35,116 nt of DNA from Mycolicibacterium sp. J2. Lineage in GTDB: Bacteria; Actinomycetota; Actinomycetes; Mycobacteriales; Mycobacteriaceae. This document shows positions 30,886 through 35,116 of this stretch, in pieces (the stretch's first letter is position 1; every line of letters begins with the position of its first letter). Location: the NCBI RefSeq assembly GCF_026240945.1, contig NZ_JAPFPY010000042.1, positions 1-35,116 on the forward strand, read 5' to 3'. A model generated the notes under the pieces. That model ran no database searches and was not told where the DNA came from. It saw only the letters and a list, made by a program, of their open reading frames with translations. The position numbers were made by a program, and so were the translations under genes.

Positions 30886-30904
30886 GAGACGAATAGGGTA
30901 TTTT
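30874..30904 (+). promoter_or_regulatory. Promoter of the HTH-hydrolase-lactamase operon
   Basis: TTGAGT (30874-30879) and TATTTT (30899-30904) form a -35/-10 pair with a 19-base spacer. TATTTT ends 7 bases before GTG 30912, which fits a leaderless start. The region is much richer in A and T than its surroundings. Confidence 0.6.
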
Positions 30905-30911
30905 ACGGAAT

Positions 30912-31340
30912 GTGAGTGTCGCGATGTACTCGGTCGAGCAGGTAGCCGGGATGCTCGGATTGCATGTGCGCACCGTCCGCGGATACGTGCGGGACGGCCG
31001 CCTTCCGGCGGCGCGGGTGGGTAAGCAGTACCGGATCGCTCAACGCGACTTCGAGGCGTTCGCCGGCGTGGCGACAACTGAACCGACCGGTCGTAACCCG
31101 CGCGTACACGTGTCCACAGTCGTGCACATCGAGAACGTGGCCCGCCCGACGATGGACCGCATCACCACCCATCTCAGCGCCGCAGCCACCGGCGATGCAC
31201 ACCGGTTCGGACGGCTGGACATACACTTCAGCTATGACGAATCAGGTTGTCGACTGACTGTTTTCGTGGTCGGCGATCCTGATCCGACCGCGACGGTACT
31301 CGAGTTGATCGGGACCGTGACGCGGCAGGGTGAGTCGTGA
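30912..31340 (+). CDS. Excisionase-type helix-turn-helix DNA-binding protein
   Basis: A 142-residue protein. Residues 5-52 form a MerR/excisionase-like winged helix: YSVEQVAGMLGLHVRTVRGYVRDGRLPAARVGKQYRIAQRDFEAF. Residues 60-142 form a domain I do not recognise (VSTVVHIENVARPTMDRITTHL, DIHFSYDESGCRLTVFVVGD), possibly a small sensor. It is first in a three-gene operon and its stop overlaps the next start (GTGA). It is probably the local regulator and may bind the TACCT-n10-AGGTA repeat in its own promoter. Confidence 0.82.
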   Translation: MSVAMYSVEQVAGMLGLHVRTVRGYVRDGRLPAARVGKQYRIAQRDFEAFAGVATTEPTGRNPRVHVSTVVHIENVARPTMDRITTHLSAAATGDAHRFGRLDIHFSYDESGCRLTVFVVGDPDPTATVLELIGTVTRQGES

Positions 31341-32191
31341 GCAGCGTGTACCGTTCCCCGTCGAGCCAACAGATCATCGAGCATGGTTACCGCCAGCGTC
31401 TGAAGCGTTGGACGGTGCCGCTTCGGCAGCGCAGCGTCGCCACCTGCGAGGGCGACACCTTCGTCCTGGACTGCGGGCCCACCGACGCGCCGCCGGTCGT
31501 GTTACTGCACGGCGCCGGAAGCAACAGTGCGATCTGGCAGGCCGACGCACTGCGGTGGTCGCGTACCCACCGGCTGTACATGGTCGACATCATCGGCGAA
31601 CCGGGATTGAGCGCACCCTCGCGCCGTACGCGCCACACCGATGCTCATGCGTTATGGCTCGACGACGTCCTCGACGCGTTGGGCATCGAGTCCACCGCCC
31701 TGGTGGGGGTATCGCTGGGCGGGTGGCTGGCCACCGATTACGCGATCCGCCGCCCCGCCCGTGTTCGACGAGTCGCACTGCGCGCTCCGAGCGGCATCGG
31801 CCGCCAACGCTATGGCGCTGTCTTTGCGGCGTTGGCCCTGATGGCTTTCGGTGACCGAGGCACGCGCCAGGCGCTTCGAATTGTGTTGGGACCGGGCGAT
31901 ATCGCTGATCCCGTTCTGGACTATATGGCGAGCATTCATCGCAACTATCGTCCCCGGCACGACAAGCTGCCCGTCTTCGCCGACTCAGACCTCGAGTCCA
32001 TCACCGCACCACTTTTCGTTGTTCTTGGAGCACAGGACCGCATGCTCGACTCCCGGGAGACCGCCGCGCGCCTGGCTCGTTTACAACCGGGGGCGTCGAT
32101 CAATCTGCTTCCCGGCGTCGGGCATGGAACGGTAGATAACGGCGCCGAGTTGCACGCCTTCCTCCAGAGCTCCCAAAGGACGAATTCTTGA
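31337..32191 (+). CDS. Alpha/beta hydrolase fold protein
   Basis: A 284-residue hydrolase. The oxyanion loop is HGAGSNSAIW (about 58). The nucleophile is the Ser of LVGVSLGGWLA (about 123). The acid is the Asp of LGAQDRMLDSRE (about 236) and the base is the His of GVGHGTVDN (about 262). All three triad residues are present, so it should be active; the leader lacks a signal peptide, so it is cytoplasmic. It is related to the carboxylesterase/haloperoxidase-like group; the substrate is unknown. It is coupled on both sides: GTG overlaps the HTH stop and its own stop overlaps the TTG of the lactamase-like gene. Confidence 0.85.
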   Translation: MSSVYRSPSSQQIIEHGYRQRLKRWTVPLRQRSVATCEGDTFVLDCGPTDAPPVVLLHGAGSNSAIWQADALRWSRTHRLYMVDIIGEPGLSAPSRRTRHTDAHALWLDDVLDALGIESTALVGVSLGGWLATDYAIRRPARVRRVALRAPSGIGRQRYGAVFAALALMAFGDRGTRQALRIVLGPGDIADPVLDYMASIHRNYRPRHDKLPVFADSDLESITAPLFVVLGAQDRMLDSRETAARLARLQPGASINLLPGVGHGTVDNGAELHAFLQSSQRTNS

Positions 32192-33057
32192 TTTCCCCGA
32201 TCAACCGAAGGCACTTCGTGCTTGGGCTGCCTCTGCTGGCAACGGTCTTCGCGGCGCCGAGGGCATGGGCGGCATCCTCGTCGTTGGCCGATATCGAACG
32301 ACAGTACGGCGGACGACTGGGCGTGTTGGCGCTGGACACCGGTTCGGAGCGCACGTTGGCGTGGCGTGCCGATGAGCGGTTCCTCATGTGCAGCACCTTC
32401 AAAGGGCTGTTGGCGGGTCAGATCCTCGCACGCATCGATTCAGGTCGAGAGCAGCTCGACCGCATGGTCCCGTATACCGAGCGAGATCTGCTCTTCACCT
32501 CGCCTGTCACCCAGGCCAACGCTGCGCGCGGCGCGTTACCCGTTCGTACGCTGCTACAAGCGATCCTGGAGCAGAGCGACAATACGGCGGCCGTGTTGTT
32601 GATGCGCAGCGCCGGCGGACCTTCCGGACTGACCCAATTCGTCCGGGAGTTGGGCGACGACGTGACCCGCTCTGACCGTTATGAGCCTGAGTCGAATGGG
32701 GCCGAGGGCGTGCTCGACACCACCTCGCCGCGCGCGATGGTGACGACTGCGCGGAAGCTGTTGTTGGGCGATGCGCTCAGTGCGAGTTCTCGAGACATCC
32801 TGGAAGACGGAATGGCCAATTGCATACCGGGTCTCGGGCGCCTACGTGCCGTGTTGCCCGACGGCTGGCACGCTGCTGACCGGCCCGGCACCAACGTCGA
32901 GAATGAGACGAACGACTACCTGCTGGCCCGCCCAGCGGTGGGGGCGCCCCTTCTGGTCGCCGCGTACTACGACGCCCCCGGTAAGCCCGCCGACGAGCGG
33001 GAAGCGGTGTTGCGGGAAGTCGGTCGAACATTCGTGCAATGGGCCGCGGGTACGTGA
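32188..33057 (+). CDS. Class A beta-lactamase-like protein with altered KTG box
   Basis: A 289-residue exported serine hydrolase. A twin-arginine signal is visible (NRRHFVLGLPLLATVFAAP, cleavage near AWA-A, residue 28). The catalytic S69-T-F-K72, the S130-D-N132 loop and E166-P-E-S-N170 of the omega loop are all present, at positions matching Ambler numbering. The third box, normally KTG, reads DRPGTN (residues 231-236), so both the Lys and the Thr/Ser that hold the antibiotic carboxylate are replaced. It should still acylate through Ser69, but its beta-lactam profile may be unusual. The start is TTG 32188 with AAAGGA 7 bases upstream, overlapping the hydrolase stop. Whether it gives resistance is open. 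Confidence 0.85.
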   Translation: MISPINRRHFVLGLPLLATVFAAPRAWAASSSLADIERQYGGRLGVLALDTGSERTLAWRADERFLMCSTFKGLLAGQILARIDSGREQLDRMVPYTERDLLFTSPVTQANAARGALPVRTLLQAILEQSDNTAAVLLMRSAGGPSGLTQFVRELGDDVTRSDRYEPESNGAEGVLDTTSPRAMVTTARKLLLGDALSASSRDILEDGMANCIPGLGRLRAVLPDGWHAADRPGTNVENETNDYLLARPAVGAPLLVAAYYDAPGKPADEREAVLREVGRTFVQWAAGT

Positions 33058-33151
33058 ACGGTCTCGAACAAATGCAATATCTCGGCGTGGAAACGTCGGT
33101 GCCGACCTTGACGCGGTCTGCTCACGCAGGTCGGATTCAGGACGCGTCTGT

Positions 33152-33784
33152 TCAGTCCGTCGTCTGCAGGTAGGCGACCAGCGCGTTGGTCAACCCGCGA
33201 CGCGCGACGTCGAGATCGGCATAGGAGCCCAGCTGCCGTTCGGAGACCAGGCCGCGCATGGCGCCCGGGATCAACGTCGCCACTTCACGGACGCGCTCCG
33301 GGTCGGCGCCGAGGTCCTCAAAAGCGTTGCGGCAGATCTCCAGCCACGACTGTCCCCAGGAATACAGCTCGGCCGCGGTCTGCGGGTACAACCGCTCCAG
33401 TTCTGCGTGATCACGTGGCAGCGCCGCGCGCAGGTTCTCTATCGCGCGTGAATCCGGCGAGTCGAGACCCTCGAAGAGGGTGTCGATGATGTTGGCGACG
33501 CGTGTGCTCAAACCCGGGTCAGCGCCAAAGGAGGCGAACACATCGGCTCGGCGTTGCGCCGTGCGGTGCAGTACGGCGGCCCAGAAGCCGTCGGCGTCGC
33601 CGAATTGGTACTGCACCGCACCCCACGTCGCGCCGATGTCCTTGGCGATCCGGTTGGCCGACACGGACCCGGGGTCACCCGAAGCCAGCGCTTTCAACGC
33701 GGCCTCCAACATGTTCTCGCGGGTCGCCTGACCACGTCGATTCGGGCGCCGTGCCGGCGTCGAGGCCTCGGCCGTATCGGTCAT
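33152..33784 (-). CDS. TetR-family transcriptional regulator
   Basis: A 210-residue repressor with a Pro/Arg-rich N-terminus (TPARRPNRRGQATRENML) and the helix-turn-helix SVSANRIAKDIGATWGAVQYQFGDADGFWAAVL (about residues 38-70). The ligand domain (70-205) is typical in length but not assigned. ATG 33784 is chosen because TATTCT lies 6 bases before it on the minus strand; an ATG directly upstream (33787) is also possible. It is divergent from the Rieske oxygenase gene 77 bases away, so it probably controls that gene. Confidence 0.88.
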   Translation of the reverse strand: MTDTAEASTPARRPNRRGQATRENMLEAALKALASGDPGSVSANRIAKDIGATWGAVQYQFGDADGFWAAVLHRTAQRRADVFASFGADPGLSTRVANIIDTLFEGLDSPDSRAIENLRAALPRDHAELERLYPQTAAELYSWGQSWLEICRNAFEDLGADPERVREVATLIPGAMRGLVSERQLGSYADLDVARRGLTNALVAYLQTTD

Positions 33785-33790
33785 CATCCG

Positions 33791-33796
33791 AGAATA
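33791..33796 (-). promoter_or_regulatory. -10 box of the TetR gene, leaderless start
   Basis: Minus-strand TATTCT (TANNNT) ends 6 bases before ATG 33784. No ribosome-binding site is seen. Confidence 0.5.
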
Positions 33797-33849
33797 TCGT
33801 GGGTCGGACAAAATCATAAAGGGCACTATGCAACTTTCATTGATTATTC

Positions 33850-33855
33850 TATGCT
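33850..33855 (+). promoter_or_regulatory. -10 box of the Rieske oxygenase gene, leaderless start
   Basis: TATGCT (TANNNT) ends 6 bases before ATG 33862. TATTCT at 33845-33850 is an overlapping alternative. No ribosome-binding site is present. Confidence 0.5.
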
Positions 33856-33861
33856 TCTCGC

Positions 33862-34890
33862 ATGGCCAAGCCGCCCCTTTCGATGAAGCCAACCGGCTGG
33901 TTCCAGGTCGCCTGGTCCGACGAGGTGGGCGTCGGTGACGTCCGTTCCATGAAGTACTTCGATCAAGAGCTGATTGCCTGGCGCTCCGAGTCGGGTCAGG
34001 TCACCGTGATGAACGCCTACTGCGAGCACCTCGGCGCCCACCTCGGATATGGCGGCACCGTCCATGGCGAGGTGCTGCAATGCCCCTTCCACGGGTGGCA
34101 GTGGAATCAGCAGGGCCGCAACGTCTGTATCCCCTACGAGAGCAGGCCCAACCGCGGGCGCCGCATCAAGACCTACCCGGTCACCGAGCGCAACGCATCG
34201 ATCTACATCTGGCATGACATCGAGGACCGCGAGCCGTTCTTCGACGCCCCCGACGTGTTCGCCAGCTTCGGTGACGGCAGCAGCGAAGCCGATTACTATC
34301 CGCAACAGCGGTTGTTCGACCAGGGCCGGGAGATGCATCCGCAGTACGTCCTCGAAAACGGCGTGGATTCAGCCCATTTCAAGTACGTGCACGGCACGCC
34401 GATCAATCCGGTCTTCACCCGGCATGACTTTGACGACCCGGTGTCCTACGTCGATTTCACCATCACGTTCGAAGGGGACGACGGCCAGCGGATCGAGGAC
34501 GTCAACAGCGGTGTCGAGGCGATCAACGGTGGCCTGGGCATTGCGGTGACCAAGAGTTGGGGGATGATCGACAACCGCACGATCTCGGCCATCACGCCTG
34601 TCGACGATCGCACCTCCGACATCCGATTCATGGTCTACATCGGACGGCCGAAAGGCGAGGTGCGTAGCCCTGAGCGAGCCCGTACCAAGGCCGAGGAGTT
34701 CGGCAACGAAGTCATCCGGCAGTTCCGCCAAGATATCCACATCTGGTCGCATCAGCGCTATTCCGATCCGCCGGCCCTGGCCAACTCGGAGATCGAAGGA
34801 TTCACCGCGATCCGCAACTGGGCATTGAAGTTCTACCCCGACGGCAAAGGCGGCAGCGCCGCTGATCTCGCTGCCCGCACCGCGCGCTGA
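33862..34890 (+). CDS. Rieske non-haem iron oxygenase, terminal oxygenase component
   Basis: A 342-residue oxygenase. The Rieske [2Fe-2S] cluster ligands are C54 and H56 (CEHLGAH) and C74 and H77 (CPFHGW). The mononuclear iron site is in ENGVDSAHFKYVHG (165-178), with H172 and H177 and the bridging Asp D169. It belongs to the group that includes 3-ketosteroid 9-alpha-hydroxylase-like and related single-component-type oxygenases of actinobacteria. The KshA active-site phrase is not an exact match, so the substrate is left open. A reductase is needed but not encoded nearby. It is followed after 29 bases, with a good ribosome-binding site, by the truncated reductase-like gene, its likely pathway partner. 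Confidence 0.87.
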   Translation: MAKPPLSMKPTGWFQVAWSDEVGVGDVRSMKYFDQELIAWRSESGQVTVMNAYCEHLGAHLGYGGTVHGEVLQCPFHGWQWNQQGRNVCIPYESRPNRGRRIKTYPVTERNASIYIWHDIEDREPFFDAPDVFASFGDGSSEADYYPQQRLFDQGREMHPQYVLENGVDSAHFKYVHGTPINPVFTRHDFDDPVSYVDFTITFEGDDGQRIEDVNSGVEAINGGLGIAVTKSWGMIDNRTISAITPVDDRTSDIRFMVYIGRPKGEVRSPERARTKAEEFGNEVIRQFRQDIHIWSHQRYSDPPALANSEIEGFTAIRNWALKFYPDGKGGSAADLAARTAR

Positions 34891-34919
34891 CCGAACGAAC
34901 TGATCAAGGAAGGTTCTCG

Positions 34920-34970
34920 ATGACAATCAAGGTGTTCCAGGTCGCGACCGGCAACGTCGGCTCCGAGAGA
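34920..34970 (+). pseudogene. Dihydrodipicolinate reductase-like gene, cut after 16 codons by a mobile element
   Basis: MTIKVFQVATGNVGSE is the N-terminal nucleotide-binding strand and glycine loop of the DapB-like NAD(P)H-dependent family often found beside Rieske oxygenases in mycobacteria. AAGGAAGG precedes the ATG. After codon 16 (34965-34967) similarity ends and the frame reaches TGA at 35010, inside unrelated sequence. The remainder of the gene must lie beyond the inserted element, outside the window. Confidence 0.75.
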
Positions 34971-35116
34971 GGTTGTCCCGAGTTCCGTGGAACTTCGGTG
35001 GCGGCCCGGTGAGCATCAGGCTGCGCTCACCTGATCATTGTGCACGACGGGTCCGACAGATTGGGCGAACTCACGCTCAAGAGCGGCGCGCAGTGCCGCG
35101 AGGTGCAGGTGACCGT
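34968..35116 (-). mobile_element. End of a second insertion sequence, family not resolved
   Basis: Sequence from about 34968-34974 onward breaks the preceding gene and carries the end of a minus-strand frame. The border reads GAGAGAGGTTGTCCCGAG; a terminus beginning near GGTTGTCC or TGTCC is plausible. It differs from the IS3-type end at 110-150. The other end and the target duplication are outside the window. Confidence 0.5.
35016..35116 (-). CDS. C-terminal fragment of a probable transposase
   Basis: The minus-strand frame entering from the right edge gives 32 residues, HLHLAALRAALEREFAQSVG and then PVVHNDQVSAA, ending at TGA 35016-35018, about 45 bases from the element border. Placement at the edge of inserted DNA suggests a transposase tail; the short length prevents a family call. 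Confidence 0.45.
   Translation of the reverse strand, partial: GHLHLAALRAALEREFAQSVGPVVHNDQVSAA

Noticed and set aside
33785..33861. A TetR operator in the TetR-Rieske intergenic region
   Set aside because: Only imperfect partners such as ATAAAG/CTTTCAT were found; no clean palindrome could be supported.
33862..34890. Assignment of the Rieske protein as KshA
   Set aside because: Cluster and iron ligands fit the superfamily, but the active-site segment is not a clear KshA match and KshB or other steroid genes are not nearby.
1..35116. CRISPR array, tRNA, rRNA or phage genes
   Set aside because: No regularly spaced direct repeats, tRNA-like cloverleaf ends or phage structural genes were seen.

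Overview
The window is high-GC actinobacterial DNA, almost certainly from a fast-growing Mycobacterium (Mycolicibacterium). The strongest reason is gene order. From the succinate dehydrogenase genes through nirBD, the HemD-like regulator, the aminoglycoside acetyltransferase, the oxoprolinase subunits and the iron-siderophore lipoprotein, it follows the M. tuberculosis Rv0247c-Rv0265c segment, without the narK-type transporter. Other mycobacterial traits are many leaderless starts placed 6-7 nt after a TANNNT -10 box, Tat-exported proteins and an Ala/Lys-rich secreted protein. No tRNA, rRNA or CRISPR array was seen, and no gap without a gene exceeds 300 bases.

Layout. 1-150: tail of an IS3-family insertion sequence. 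285-4976: flavin reductase (+) facing a 53-residue small protein and the sdh1 operon (Rv0250c-like protein, membrane anchor, SdhA, SdhB, all minus). 5093-6848: a PEP mutase/isocitrate lyase-family enzyme, then a dead AbiEi/DUF559 gene enclosed by two related hairpins. 6959-12171: nitrite assimilation, with nirB-nirD (+), a small winged-helix protein, a CbiX-type chelatase and NnaR (HemD-like domain fused to a winged helix). Candidate GlnR boxes lie before nirB and before nnaR. 12375-16262 (minus): aac(2')-I, oxoprolinase pxpC/pxpB, a YhhQ-type transporter and a FecB-like lipoprotein.

16324-21795: a mycothiol-dependent-isomerase-type protein and a TetR regulator (minus), divergent from agmatine deiminase, amidohydrolase and APC permease (+). 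A palindromic operator and a 27-codon leader ORF sit between them, which suggests regulated uptake and breakdown of an amine. 21881-22857: the ohr/ohrR peroxide-resistance pair with overlapping operators. 22854-25793: a zinc alcohol dehydrogenase and a 4-hydroxyacetophenone-type Baeyer-Villiger monooxygenase in one operon behind a palindrome. 25975-27673: a secreted mycobacterial protein and a FetB-like permease. 27773-30818: a cassette of XRE regulator, MFS exporter and HSL-type esterase.

30912-33057: a compact, translationally coupled operon of an excisionase-type HTH protein, an alpha/beta hydrolase and a Tat-exported class A beta-lactamase-like protein. The lactamase-like protein keeps STFK, SDN and ExxxN but has RPG where KTG is expected. 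This is the best candidate for an undescribed functional unit. 33152-35116: a TetR regulator divergent from a Rieske oxygenase, then the first 16 codons of a dihydrodipicolinate-reductase-like gene cut off by a second, different mobile element that runs off the end. Because mobile-element sequence lies at both ends, the window borders may be assembly breaks at repeats.
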